Assembly: GCF_025463825.1 (NCBI RefSeq)
Contig: NZ_JAODBG010000012.1
Span: 1 to 60,351 of the forward strand
Length of the DNA stretch: 60,351 nt
Reading direction: 5' to 3'
Origin: Cryobacterium sp.
Lineage (GTDB): Bacteria; Actinomycetota; Actinomycetes; Actinomycetales; Microbacteriaceae
Numbering within the stretch: the stretch's first letter is position 1; every line of letters begins with the position of its first letter. Shown here in pieces: positions 1-8,353 of the stretch. Under the pieces are notes generated by a model, which searched no databases, was not told where the DNA came from, and saw only the letters and a list, made by a program, of their open reading frames with translations. The translations under genes and the position numbers were made by a program.

Positions 1-1
1 C

Positions 2-1354
2 GAGCTGGGCCAGCAGGGCCTGGCGGCGCAGCAGGGGTTCCTCGGCCCGGCCGAGTTGATCCAGGACCTGACCGGTTCCACCCGGCAGGACGCCCGCAAG
101 CTCGTCGACGTCGGGAGGATGCTCGCCGACACCGAAGCGGCCGACGCCGCGGTCGCGGAAGACACGGCGCGACGGTTGCTCGACGAGGCCGACGAAGACG
201 ACCGAATGGAGGGGACGGGCACGCCACCGGACCTGTTCGACGACCCGGCGCCCGAGCCGGTGGCACTGCCCTGGTACACCCCGATCTCCCGCGCCGCCGC
301 GACCGGCGCGCTGTCCGTCGCCGCCGCGCACGCGATCCGCGCCGGCCTGGGCGACATCGACACCGTCGTGACCGGCGCCAAACTCGCCGACGCCGTGCAG
401 ACGCTGCTCGACGAGGCCACGCGGATGACGGTGGACGAGCTGCTCAAACGCTCCCGGCGGATGCGTGACAGTCTCGACGAAGCCGGCATCGCCGTGCGGG
501 AGCAGAAAGCCTGGGACGACCGGTACCTGCGGGCCTGGAAGATCGACACCGGCCAGGTCCACCTCCACGGCCTGTTCCCACCCGAGCAAGGCGAATACCT
601 CCTATCCGTTCTGGACGGCCTCACCGGGCCCCGCCGCGGCGGCGTGCGATTCGTCGACCCGGACCGGGCCGCCTGGGCCACAGCCGTCCAAGACGACCCG
701 CGCAGCACCAACCAGATCGCCGCCGACGGCCTCGTCGACCTGCTCATAGCCGGCAGCACGGTGAACCCGGACCGGATGCTCGGCGGCCGCACCCCCGCCG
801 TGCGGATCCTGACCACCGCCACACAGCCACCCGCCGGACAGGCCGAAACGTCCGTCCCCACCGTCGACCCGACCGAAGCCCTGGTGACCATCCCGGACGG
901 CACCGGGCACGGCTTCCTCGAAGGCAACCCCGCCCCGGTATCTCGCGAGACCATCGACCGGATCGTCTGCACCTCCGGCACCGTCGAGGTCCGATTCGAC
1001 ACCGACGGGCAACCGTTGAACCTCGGCCGCGAAGAACGACTCTTCAGCCCGGCCCAACGCACCGCGTTGGCCGCCCGCGACGGCGGTTGCAGGTGGGGTG
1101 ATTGCGATAGACCCCCGTCCCGCACCGAGGCCCACCATCTCGAGGAATGGCTGCGCGATCACGGCAGCACCGACATCCGCCTGGGCATCCTGCTGTGCAA
1201 CCCGCACCACCGGCTACTGCACAACCAAGGCTGGCAGATCTTCGAACACTCCGGCGCCTACTGGCTCAGGCCACCCGCGTCCGCGGATCCCGGCCAAACC
1301 CTCATCCAGCTGCACAGCAAAAGCCCCGCCGCCCTCGAACAGCACGACCACTGA
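2..1354 (+). CDS. DUF222 / HNH endonuclease signature protein (5' partial)
   Basis: The reading frame is open to the left edge of the window, so the N-terminus is missing; a TTG at 56 is only an internal candidate start. The body is the alpha-helical DUF222 region typical of actinobacterial 13E12-repeat-like proteins, and the C-terminus carries an HNH nuclease motif: CRWGDC, then EAHHLEEW and LLCNPHHRLLH (nt 1090-1215). Such genes are multicopy in Microbacteriaceae; a role in DNA cleavage is assumed from the HNH motif, but their biology is poorly known. Downstream is a 190-nt gap with short repeats. Family call is firm; the function is not. Confidence 0.9.
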   Translation, partial: ELGQQGLAAQQGFLGPAELIQDLTGSTRQDARKLVDVGRMLADTEAADAAVAEDTARRLLDEADEDDRMEGTGTPPDLFDDPAPEPVALPWYTPISRAAATGALSVAAAHAIRAGLGDIDTVVTGAKLADAVQTLLDEATRMTVDELLKRSRRMRDSLDEAGIAVREQKAWDDRYLRAWKIDTGQVHLHGLFPPEQGEYLLSVLDGLTGPRRGGVRFVDPDRAAWATAVQDDPRSTNQIAADGLVDLLIAGSTVNPDRMLGGRTPAVRILTTATQPPAGQAETSVPTVDPTEALVTIPDGTGHGFLEGNPAPVSRETIDRIVCTSGTVEVRFDTDGQPLNLGREERLFSPAQRTALAARDGGCRWGDCDRPPSRTEAHHLEEWLRDHGSTDIRLGILLCNPHHRLLHNQGWQIFEHSGAYWLRPPASADPGQTLIQLHSKSPAALEQHDH

Positions 1355-1384
1355 GCCGACCAGCGCTGAGCCCACGTCACGCCG

Positions 1385-1465
1385 CCATCCGCTGGTCGAG
1401 CTTCTCAAGGCTCGAAAAGACGACCTACGAAGCACAACCATCCGCTGGTCGATCCCGTCGAGACC
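1385..1465. repeat. Two REP-like direct repeats
   Basis: CCATCCGCTGGTCGA occurs at 1385-1399 and again at 1438-1452, 53 nt apart. The second copy continues as GGTCGATCCCGTCGAGACC (1447-1465), an imperfect dyad; the first continues GGTCGAGCTTCTCAAGG. They resemble the GGTCGAGCTTGTCGAGACC repeats that I recall as abundant between genes in Microbacteriaceae. They fill the gap after the HNH gene. Confidence 0.5.
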
Positions 1466-1543
1466 CGGTGAGACAACCCTGTCGGCCGCGGCAGCGACAC
1501 GCAGGCACGTCGCGGGGTCGGACAAGACGGAGCGACGCTGGGG

Positions 1544-1866
1544 TCAGTGGCCGCCGTCCACGAGCTTGAGGCCGATGACGCAGCCGACGAGGCCCAGGAT
1601 GAGAAGGATCTTCAGCAGGGAGGCCGGCTCCCGCCGAAGACCATGGCGTAGAGCACCGTGAGGGCGGCTCCGATTCCCACCGAGACCGCATAGGCGGTTC
1701 CGATCGGGATCGTGGGCATCGCGATCGCCAGGCCGCCCACGCTCAAGACCAGGGCCACACCGAAAACGACGGTGGGCCAGAGCTTTGTGAAGCCCTCGGA
1801 CTTGCCGAGCGCCGTCGCCCAGACAGCCTCCAAGACACCGGACCCGGCCAGAATTAACCACGACAT
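1544..1866 (-). pseudogene. gdx: SMR-family guanidinium exporter (Gdx/SugE), frameshifted
   Basis: The N-terminal 77 residues match a Gdx-type small multidrug resistance exporter, an antiparallel dimer that exports guanidinium in exchange for protons. Glu13, Trp16, Ser42 and Tyr59 of the binding site are visible, but the usual Trp62 is Ser (AYAVSVGIG). After YAMVFGG the frame runs into a stop at about 1612, while the expected last helix (EPASLLKILLILGLVG...) continues in the next frame to 1544. Adding one G in the GGG run near 1632-1636 restores the whole 107-residue protein. The ATG at 1866 follows an AGGAG site, and a guanidine-III riboswitch lies immediately upstream. Either a decaying gene or a sequencing indel. 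Confidence 0.85.
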
Positions 1867-1882
1867 GACAGAGCACTCCTGT

Positions 1883-1923
1883 GGCCAGTCTTGTCGCGTG
1901 CCGAGTACTGAACCGTCGTCCGG
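1883..1923 (-). ncRNA. Guanidine-III riboswitch (ykkC-III)
   Basis: Read on the minus strand, these 41 nt line up without length change with the Thermobifida fusca guanidine-III aptamer as I remember it: CCGGACGA, then GUAC, CGG and GACAAGAC are all in register. The P1 stem CCGG/UCGG forms with one G-U pair, and the variable loop GGUUCA can pair with the 3' UGGCC (one mismatch), giving the expected pseudoknot with changed but compatible bases. The ribosome site AGGAG (1876-1880) begins 3 nt after the aptamer and can sit in an ACAG/CUGU hairpin, so control is probably translational. It precedes the broken gdx gene. A TAACCT box at 1948-1953 may be its promoter. Confidence 0.85.
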
Positions 1924-1992
1924 AACCGCGTTCTGCGGTCTGGTCACAGGTTAGCCCGGCACTCTGTGCAGGCGCTGGGCAGGGAACGACGA

Positions 1993-2062
1993 AGCCCCGC
2001 TGGCCGAGGCGGTCCGGAACAGTGCTGACGCGTCTGTTCCGACGGTCTCGACCAGCGGGGCT
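1993..2062. terminator. Long hairpin downstream of the FKBP gene
   Basis: AGCCCCGCTGGCCGAG (1993-2008) pairs with CTCGACCAGCGGGGCT (2047-2062) with one G-U pair, and an inner stem CGGAACAG/CTGTTCCG continues it. The structure starts 12 nt after the FKBP stop codon on the minus strand. There is no T-tract, so it may be a Rho-type or REP-like 3' end; the arms contain the CTCGACCAGCGG repeat word. Confidence 0.6.
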
Positions 2063-2074
2063 GGCTACAGGCTG

Positions 2075-3046
2075 TTACGCCTCGGAGATGATGTCGACGA
2101 CGAAGACCAGGGTGTCCGTGGCGCTGATGCCCGCCTGGTCGTTGCCGCCCTCATAGCCCAACGGGCCCGGCGGGATCACGATGACGACCTGCGAGCCGAC
2201 GGTCTGGCCGACCAGGCCCTGGGTGAAGCCGGTGATCAGGCCGGACACCGCGAAGGTGGTGGGGCCGGTGCCCCAGCTCGAGTCGAATTCCTCGCCAGTG
2301 GCCCAGAGGGACCCGCTGTACTGCACCGTCACGGTGGAGGCGTCGGTGACGGTGGCGCCGTCGCCCTTCTTGAGTACCTCGACACCGAGCTCGGCCGGCG
2401 GGTCGGTCTTCGGCATGGTCACGGTGGGCTCACCGTTCTTGGCGAGCTCAACGGTCGGGAAGCCGTCGGTGGGCTCCTGGTCCTCACCGGTGGCGCGGGT
2501 GGGGAGAATCTCCTTGACGTCGATCACGAAGAGCATCTGGTCGGTGGCGGCGACACCCAGGTCGGTGTTGCCGGTCTCGCCGAAGCCGTCGTCGGGGGTG
2601 ATGACGACGGCGACGCGGTCACCCACGTTGGAGCAGGCCACACCCTTGAGGATGCCGGCGATCGCGCTCTGGCTGCTGACCACGTTGACCGTGAGGCCCG
2701 CGTCATCGCCGAAGCCGCCGGAGGTGAGCTTGGCGCCGCTGGTGGCGTTGTACGCGGCGTAGGCGATGGAGACGGAGTCGCCCTCTTCCACGGCGTCGCC
2801 GGTTCCCTCGGTGACGACGGTGCGCTCGGTCTGCTCCGCGGCCAGGGGGCTCTCGAAGGTCACGGTCGGTTCGGCGTTGGCGTCACCGGTGACGGTCACG
2901 GCATCCGACGTGGTTCCCGGGTCGGTGCACGAGATCGCGGCGGCCGTTGCGGATGGCGTCGCCTCCGTGTCCGGCGACGCGGCGCATCCGCTGAGGGCGA
3001 TGGCGGCAAGCGCCGTCATGGTGAGGAAAGTAGGAACAGTGCGCAC
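2075..3046 (-). CDS. FKBP-type peptidyl-prolyl isomerase lipoprotein
   Basis: 323 residues starting with GTG after a GGAG site. The N-terminus is a lipoprotein signal (MTALAAIALSGCAA, lipobox LSGC), so it should be anchored on the outer face of the membrane. Two FKBP-like units follow, about residues 85-180 and 225-323. The second keeps FKBP landmarks: VTVQYSGSLW, FDSSW, a GLITGFTQGLVGQ segment and IPPGPLGYEGG; the first is more divergent and may be non-catalytic. FKBPs catalyse proline cis-trans isomerisation and assist folding of exported proteins. It stands alone, with a long hairpin at its 3' end. Confidence 0.93.
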   Translation of the reverse strand: MRTVPTFLTMTALAAIALSGCAASPDTEATPSATAAAISCTDPGTTSDAVTVTGDANAEPTVTFESPLAAEQTERTVVTEGTGDAVEEGDSVSIAYAAYNATSGAKLTSGGFGDDAGLTVNVVSSQSAIAGILKGVACSNVGDRVAVVITPDDGFGETGNTDLGVAATDQMLFVIDVKEILPTRATGEDQEPTDGFPTVELAKNGEPTVTMPKTDPPAELGVEVLKKGDGATVTDASTVTVQYSGSLWATGEEFDSSWGTGPTTFAVSGLITGFTQGLVGQTVGSQVVIVIPPGPLGYEGGNDQAGISATDTLVFVVDIISEA

Positions 3047-3361
3047 GCAGAAATCTCCAGTTCGGTTCGGGCCTCGTACAGTCTGGACCCTCCACCTATG
3101 TATGTGCTGAATCCGAGGCCTTTGCGAGGTCCTGGCCGGTCCCGAATGGGGGACTTTGGTCCCTGTCGCGGAGCGCGACGCGTTTCTAAACTGATTTCAC
3201 GGCCTCAAGAATTCGCCAGGGCCGAGCTGGTCGATGGTGACCGAACCCACCGACAGCGGCGCCACGTACTTCACGGCGATTCATTGTGAATGACGCCCTG
3301 CCTCATGCAGACGAACGCCGCTCGTTTGAGTGAATGTAGTCCCAAGAAAGATAGAGCCCCC
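3047..3361. other. Gap between FKBP gene and small ORF
   Basis: No gene is convincing here. The right side of the FKBP promoter lies at the left end (CATACATA-like box on the minus strand near 3100). Short dyads occur at 3150-3170 (GGGACTTTGGTCCC) and 3276-3290 (TCATTGTGAATGA). The second lies 70-85 nt before the small ORF and could be a regulatory site, but nothing more can be said. Confidence 0.3.
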
Positions 3362-3517
3362 GTGTCCGACAAGTCGACCTCCGCAAACGCCGTCACCCTT
3401 GACCGCTGGGAGACCCTCAAGCGCGAGTTCTACATGCGCACCCACCGCAGCGCCCCCATCGGGTCGCTTCCCCCCGCGGCCGCCCAGGCCACGGTCGCGA
3501 ATCCCAACGCGGAGTAG
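3362..3517 (+). CDS. Small hypothetical protein
   Basis: A 51-residue frame starting with GTG, with strong G/C third-position bias from 3362 on (the upstream extension to 3290 does not show it). It encodes a charged helix-like segment (LDRWETLKREFYMRTH) followed by an Ala/Pro-rich tail. I do not recognise the family. The ribosome site is weak (AGAAAG about 15 nt upstream). Codon bias is the main argument for it being real. Confidence 0.4.
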   Translation: MSDKSTSANAVTLDRWETLKREFYMRTHRSAPIGSLPPAAAQATVANPNAE

Positions 3518-3578
3518 GCGCCGCGCTCAGCAGTAGTCATCCGGCGCTGGCGGTGGCTGCGGTCAGAGCTGGTTGATG

Positions 3579-5085
3579 TCACGCGCTGTGAAACATTGCC
3601 CCGTCGGTGGGGTCGGCACTTCTGCCCGTGACCGTGGCGGCGGCGCTCTGCCCACCGCGCAGATGGATCGCCGGGAGGAAGATGACGGCAATGAGCGCCG
3701 GCACGACCATGAGCGCGGACAGCCCGAAGATGATCGGCATGCCCACGAGGTAGGCCTCCGAGTGGGTCGCCCCTGAGCCCTGCATGGTGTCGACCTGGGA
3801 GGTGAGCACCGAGCCGAGAGCGACCAGGCCGATGGTGCCGCCGAGGGAAAGGAAGAACGACACCGATAAGCTCATCGACCCGATGGTGCCGAACGGCACC
3901 GTGGTCTGCGCGGTGAGGATCAGGTTCTGGATCACCGCGCCCAGGCCGCAGGCGATCAGGACCGTGCCGATCACCGCCATCGCGATGGGGGAGAAGTGCA
4001 TCTGGGACAGCACGGCGTTGCCGGCGAAGAGCGCCAGACGCCGACCATAAGCACCGGTCGGGTCCGGCCGGTGCGGCTGATGTACCGGCCGGCGGCGAAG
4101 GCCACGGCCACGGTTCCCAGCGCCATCGGGGTCAGCAGGGCTCCCGCGGTTGCGGGCGCGAGGCCGACGCCGAATTGCAGGTACTGGGTGATGAAGACCG
4201 AGCCGCTGAACAGGGTCGTGCCGGAGAAGAAGGTCGCGGTGACGCAGAGCAGGGAATGCGGGCGGCAAGCAGCCGCAGCGGCAGGATCGGATCGTCCGCC
4301 CGCAGTTCCACGAAGACGGCCACAGTCAGTGCGATCAGGCCAACGGCGCCCGGAACCGCGACGAGCCAGACCGACGTCGCCGCGTGCGGGAGCGCCGAGA
4401 TGCAGATGAGCGAGGAGGTCACGTCCAGCGCGATCAGGCCGGCGCCGGCGAAGTCGGCACGCATCCGCTCGTGCGGTGTGCGCACGATACGCAGGGTCGC
4501 CGCGATCACGATCACCGCGGCCAGCGCGCCGGGGATGCTGAGCAGGAAGCACCACTGCCAGCCCAGGCCCGGTGTCTGCACGATCAGCCCGCCGATGACC
4601 GGTCCCCTGAGGGTGGCCGTTGTCTGCATGCTGCTCAGCCAGGCATTGACCCGGCCACGCTGGCGAGGCTCGACCAGGGCCGCGATCACGATCACGACGA
4701 GCGACAGGATGCCACCGAGGCCGATGCCCTGCAGCGCCCGGCCCACGATGAGCTGCGTGGTGTTCAGCGACAGGGCGGCGACGAGAGAGCCCACCGCGAA
4801 GAACATCAGCCCGGCCTGCAGGATGACCTTGGGGTTGAAGCGGTCGCCGAGCTTGCCCCAGATCGGGGTGGTCGCGGTGTTGCCGGGGATGGTCGCGGCG
4901 ACGATCCACCTGGAGTGCGAGGTGGGACCCGGCAGGTTCTGCATGATCGAAGGAATCGACGTGGCGACGATCGTGGCGCTCAGCCCGGCGACGAACTGGG
5001 CGATGAGAAGACCGCTCAGCGGTGCCACAATCGGCCGCAGTGACGGGCGGGTGGTGTGCTCTGCCTGCGGCTTCACTGCGGTCAC
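3579..5085 (-). pseudogene. DHA2-type MFS transporter with two frameshifts
   Basis: A single drug:H+ antiporter of about 500 residues is split over three frames. Segment 1 (GTG at 5085 after TAGGAG) carries the first helices with IWGKLGDRFNPK and the motif GRALQGIGLGG; it loses frame after LPLRLLAARI near 4255-4262. Segment 2 (LCVTATFFSGTTLF... to RTGRTRPVLMVG) loses frame near 4031-4036. Segment 3 (LALFAGNAVLSQMHF...) runs to the stop at 3579. Each break is repaired by adding one base. Either decay or sequencing error; the neighbouring gdx and MATE genes have similar single-base breaks. Substrate unknown. Confidence 0.85.
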
Positions 5086-5294
5086 GATTCTCCTAGTCCG
5101 AGATCGAGCTTGCCAGGGCTAGGTTGCGGCCGGATTGCGCCGCTCGACTTCCAGCCCCCGGTGGGTATCGGGGGTATTGCGCCACGCTTAATCCGGACGG
5201 CGGCCGGTGATGTCCCGCCTCGATGTGGTTCCCGGCGCATTGTGCGGGACCTTCGGCCCCGGAAGGGCCTGTGGCGGCGCGATGAGATGAATTT

Positions 5295-5717
5295 ATGGAA
5301 TCACTAATCCACGACGCGGCCGACCCGTTCGCGGATGCCAATCGCCCGCTCTACGAGGTGACGGCGAACCTCTTCAAGGGTCTGGCGCATCCGGTGCGGG
5401 TGCGGGTGCTCGAGGTGCTCGCTCGGGCGGAGTCCGACCTGTCGGTATCCGATCTGCTCACCGACACCGGGCTGGAGGCCTCGCACCTCTCGCAGCACCT
5501 GTCGGTGCTGCGCCGGCACAACCTGGTGCTGGCCGAGCGCCGCGGCAGCCTGGTCTTCTACCGGCTGGCCTGTCCGCAGGTGGCCGACCTTCTCGCGGTG
5601 GCCCGGCAGCTGCTCGTGGAGATCCTCGAAACGACCCAGAAGAACCTGAGCAACACCGTGGGACTGCCCCGCCTCGCCCGGTCGGATGCCGGGTCCGCCG
5701 ACGCGGTGGCCCGGTGA
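5295..5717 (+). CDS. ArsR-family transcriptional regulator
   Basis: 140 residues with a winged helix-turn-helix: FKGLAHPVRVRVLEVLA, then the recognition region LEASHLSQHLSVLRRH and the wing VLAERRGSLVFYRL. The classical metal-binding ELCVCDL motif is replaced by DLSVSDL with no cysteine, so arsenic-type sensing is unlikely. The stop overlaps the GTG start of the SulP gene by 4 nt (GTGA), so the two are co-translated, and the regulator probably controls the transporter. The signal is unknown; pH, bicarbonate or sulfur state are possible guesses. Confidence 0.92.
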   Translation: MESLIHDAADPFADANRPLYEVTANLFKGLAHPVRVRVLEVLARAESDLSVSDLLTDTGLEASHLSQHLSVLRRHNLVLAERRGSLVFYRLACPQVADLLAVARQLLVEILETTQKNLSNTVGLPRLARSDAGSADAVAR

Positions 5718-7354
5718 GCGTGCTCGGCACGGCCGCATCCGCAACCGGGCGGTATGTGCGAGCCCTGCTGCCGACCTGGCAGGACTACCGCGACGTCAAG
5801 CGCACCTGGCGCGGCGACCTCGTCGCCGGCCTCACGGTGGGCATCATCGCGCTGCCGCTCGCCCTCGCCTTCGGCGTCAGTTCCGGCGCGGGCGCCGAGA
5901 GCGGGCTCATCACCGCCATCGTCGCCGGTGTGATCGCCGCCGTGTTCGGCGGCTCCAACATCCAGGTATCGGGCCCCACCGGCGCCATGGTCGTGGTGCT
6001 CGGCCCCGTCGTGGCCTCCCACGGTGTGGGCGTCGCGGCGGTGCTCAGCCTCATGGCCGGCCTCCTCGTGATCGCCGCCGGGGCGCTCAAGCTCGGCCGG
6101 GCGGTGACGTTCATTCCCTGGCCGGTGATCGAGGGCTTCAGCCTCGGCATCGCGGTGATCATCTTCCTGCAGCAGGTCCACGCCGCGATCGGCTCCCCCG
6201 CCGGCCCCAGCAGCCACGCCTTCGTGGCCGCCGTGCAGTCCTTCGGCACGGTCGACTGGTCCACCGTGATGGTGCCCGTGGCGATGGTGCTCCTCGTGGC
6301 CGCCAACCTCGCCAACCTGCCCCTGGCCCGTATCGGCGAGCTGCCGAGCTCCCTTCCGGCGCCGATGCTGCCGCAGCTCGAGCTCGGCCAGCTCGGCTCC
6401 CTGGTGGGCCCGGCACTCACCATCGCGGCGCTCGCCGCCATCGAGTCGCTGCTCTCCGCCCGGGTTGCCGTGTCGCTGTCCGACACCGGCCCGTACGACG
6501 CCGACCGGGAACTGGTGGGCCAGGGCCTGGCCTCCATCGCCTCCGGCATTTTCGGCGGGATGCCGGCCACCGGTGCGATCGCCCGCACGGCCGTGAACAT
6601 CCGCTCGGGCGGCCGCACCCGGCTGGCCGCCGTGCATTCGATCGTGCTGATCGGTGTGGTCTACCTGGCCACCGGGGTGGTGTCGCAGATCCCGCTCGCC
6701 GCGCTGTCGGGGGTGCTCATGGTGACCGCCGCCCGGATGATCTCGATCGCGACCGTGCGCAGCATCATCGGCTCCACCGGCTCCGACGCCACGGTGTTCG
6801 TCATCACCGCCCTCGTCACCGTCTCGGTCGACCTGATCGTGGCCGTGGGCATCGGGATCGTCCTCGCAGCGTTCTTCGCGCTGCGCACGGTCTCCGCGTC
6901 CAGCGGTGTGCACCGCGAGGAGCTGGCGGGCGATCCCGAGCCCGGCGACGAACGCATCGCCCTGTTCCGCCTCGACGGCGCCCTGTTCTTCGGTGCGGCC
7001 GAACGGATGCTCGAACGCGTCAGCCAGAGCAGCCACATCACGGTGGTGATCATCCGCATGTCGCAGCTGCAGATCCTCGACGCCACCGGCGCCCGGGTGA
7101 TCACCGAGATGATCCAGGCGCTCGAGCGGCGCGGTATCACGGTGCTGGTCAAGGGCATCCAGCCGCGGCACCTCAAGCTCGTCACCCGGGTGGGCGTGAT
7201 CACGTCGTTGCGGCACCGCAACCACCTGTTCACCGACCACGATGCGGCGATCGAGCACGCCCGCAGCCACGTCACCCGGGCCGCCGCGGCGGGCGGCAGC
7301 ACGGATGTCGCCGACTTCGGCTGGACCTCCACCATCCGGCTGCCCCGGGATTGA
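5714..7354 (+). CDS. SulP-family anion transporter with STAS domain
   Basis: 546 residues. The membrane part (about 35-410) has the SulP hallmark near its start (GDLVAGLTVGIIALPLALAFG) and SGPTGAMVV; the cytosolic STAS domain follows (about 430-525: FFGAAERML..., DATGARVITEMIQAL). SulP/SLC26 proteins move sulfate, bicarbonate or other anions; the sequence does not settle which. No carbonic anhydrase or sulfur gene is adjacent. It overlaps the upstream ArsR gene by 4 nt and is followed by two palindromes before a convergent HAD gene. Confidence 0.94.
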   Translation: MSVLGTAASATGRYVRALLPTWQDYRDVKRTWRGDLVAGLTVGIIALPLALAFGVSSGAGAESGLITAIVAGVIAAVFGGSNIQVSGPTGAMVVVLGPVVASHGVGVAAVLSLMAGLLVIAAGALKLGRAVTFIPWPVIEGFSLGIAVIIFLQQVHAAIGSPAGPSSHAFVAAVQSFGTVDWSTVMVPVAMVLLVAANLANLPLARIGELPSSLPAPMLPQLELGQLGSLVGPALTIAALAAIESLLSARVAVSLSDTGPYDADRELVGQGLASIASGIFGGMPATGAIARTAVNIRSGGRTRLAAVHSIVLIGVVYLATGVVSQIPLAALSGVLMVTAARMISIATVRSIIGSTGSDATVFVITALVTVSVDLIVAVGIGIVLAAFFALRTVSASSGVHREELAGDPEPGDERIALFRLDGALFFGAAERMLERVSQSSHITVVIIRMSQLQILDATGARVITEMIQALERRGITVLVKGIQPRHLKLVTRVGVITSLRHRNHLFTDHDAAIEHARSHVTRAAAAGGSTDVADFGWTSTIRLPRD

Positions 7355-7377
7355 GCTCCCAGCCCCGGGTCCGGCCG

Positions 7378-7433
7378 CGAGTTGGGGCGAAGTGCCCTTC
7401 GACGCGCGCGAAGGGGACTTCTGCCGCAAGTCG
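7378..7433. repeat. Palindromic repeat, family 2, copy A
   Basis: Left arm 7378-7401 (CGAGTTGGGGCGAAGTG then CCCTTCG) pairs with right arm 7409-7433 (CGAAGGGGACTT then CTGCCGCAAGTCG) with a few mismatches. It begins 24 nt after the SulP stop, between convergent genes, and lies 18 nt from a second related palindrome. Confidence 0.65.
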
Positions 7434-7451
7434 GCCCACCGGCCAGCCACG

Positions 7452-7504
7452 AGTTGCGCGCAAAATGCCCCCTCACGACCGTGAAGGGGCAATGTGACGC
7501 AACT
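7452..7504. repeat. Palindromic repeat, family 2, copy B
   Basis: Left arm 7452-7476 (AGTTGCG, AAATGCCCC, CTCAC) pairs with right arm 7481-7504 (GTGAAGGGGCAATG, GACGCAACT). The words AGTTG, GAAGT/AAATG and CCCCTTC are shared with copy A, so these are two members of one family in tandem. No T-tract; could be a bidirectional 3' end structure. Confidence 0.65.
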
Positions 7505-7531
7505 GGGCGGAGCGGCTCGGCCGCACGCCGG

Positions 7532-8200
7532 TCAGCCGAGGAGCAGTTTGCCGAGCTGGTCGGTGGAGTGCACGACGGCGGTGGCCAGCGCAGCCTCGGC
7601 GGGGGAGCCGTAGCCCCACTCGACGAGGATCGTGGGCACGCCGTTGGCGGTGGCGCCCTCGGCGTCGTAGATCCGGTCGCCGACCATGACCACGGCGCTC
7701 GTGTCGACATCCGCTGCCGTGAAGCGCACGAGGGCTTCGGCGATGATGTCGGCCTTGCTGCTGCGGGACTCGTTCTCGGTAGCGCCCACCATGATGGTGA
7801 AGTACTTGGCGAGGTCGAAGTGCGTAAGGATCGCGATCGCGGTGTGCTCGGGCTTGCTCGTGGCCAGGCCGAGCGGGATGCCCGACTCGTGGATGCGCTC
7901 GAGGAGGCCGGCGACACCGGGATAGACCGCGGTGTCCAGGGCGGCGGGGCCCTGGTAGTCGGCGCGGTACACGGCCAGCGCCTCCAGCGCCTCGTCCGGC
8001 GTCATGCCGGCGTACTCACCGAACGCGGCGAGCAGGGGCGGGCCGACGTAGGCGAGCAGCTCGGTGTCGCTGGGCACGGGGCGGCCGAGCAGAGCGAAGG
8101 TGCGGGCCAAGGAGTTGGTGATCGCGGGGGCGGAATCCGTGATGGTTCCGTCGAGATCGAAGAGGATGGCGCTCCAGGTGCGCGTCAGGGTGGGGTTCAC
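7532..8200 (-). CDS. HAD-family hydrolase, phosphoglycolate phosphatase-like
   Basis: 222 residues with all four HAD motifs: FDLDGTITDS (nucleophile Asp), LATSKP, the Lys in SSKADII, and VMVGDRIYDAEGA. The helical cap between motifs I and II (YVGPPLLAAFGEYAGMTPDEAL...) is of the Gph/PpaX type, so a small phosphate ester such as phosphoglycolate is the likely substrate, not proven. The start is GTG at 8200: a TAGGAT box (8208-8213) ends 7 nt before it and there is no ribosome site, so the mRNA is probably leaderless; the longer frame to 8314 is less likely. Confidence 0.9.
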   Translation of the reverse strand: MNPTLTRTWSAILFDLDGTITDSAPAITNSLARTFALLGRPVPSDTELLAYVGPPLLAAFGEYAGMTPDEALEALAVYRADYQGPAALDTAVYPGVAGLLERIHESGIPLGLATSKPEHTAIAILTHFDLAKYFTIMVGATENESRSSKADIIAEALVRFTAADVDTSAVVMVGDRIYDAEGATANGVPTILVEWGYGSPAEAALATAVVHSTDQLGKLLLG

Positions 8201-8207
8201 TCGCAAT

Positions 8208-8213
8208 ATCCTA
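8208..8213 (-). promoter_or_regulatory. -10 box of a probable leaderless mRNA (HAD gene)
   Basis: TAGGAT on the minus strand, 7 nt before the GTG at 8200. Confidence 0.5.
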
Positions 8214-8353
8214 GGCCCGGGCGGGCGAAACTCTTGCACCTGTAATTCAATCAGGGTATAGGCGAGCGGCCCGTCGGCGCCGGTCCCGAGCGCGCCGCCC
8301 GCACCCGAACACACGGCTGGTCAGCCGTAACGCCGCCGGTCCACCAACCGCCG

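Noticed and set aside
1867..1960. Guanidine-I or guanidine-II riboswitch
   Set aside because: The long ykkC core and the double ACGR hairpins are absent; the 41-nt guanidine-III form fits instead.
5686..7497. 603-codon and 644-codon frames over the SulP gene
   Set aside because: Overlap a fully motif-supported SulP transporter; Arg-rich shadow composition.
7355..7531. Small genes in the palindrome region
   Set aside because: Frames here are created by the palindromic repeats and lack ribosome sites.
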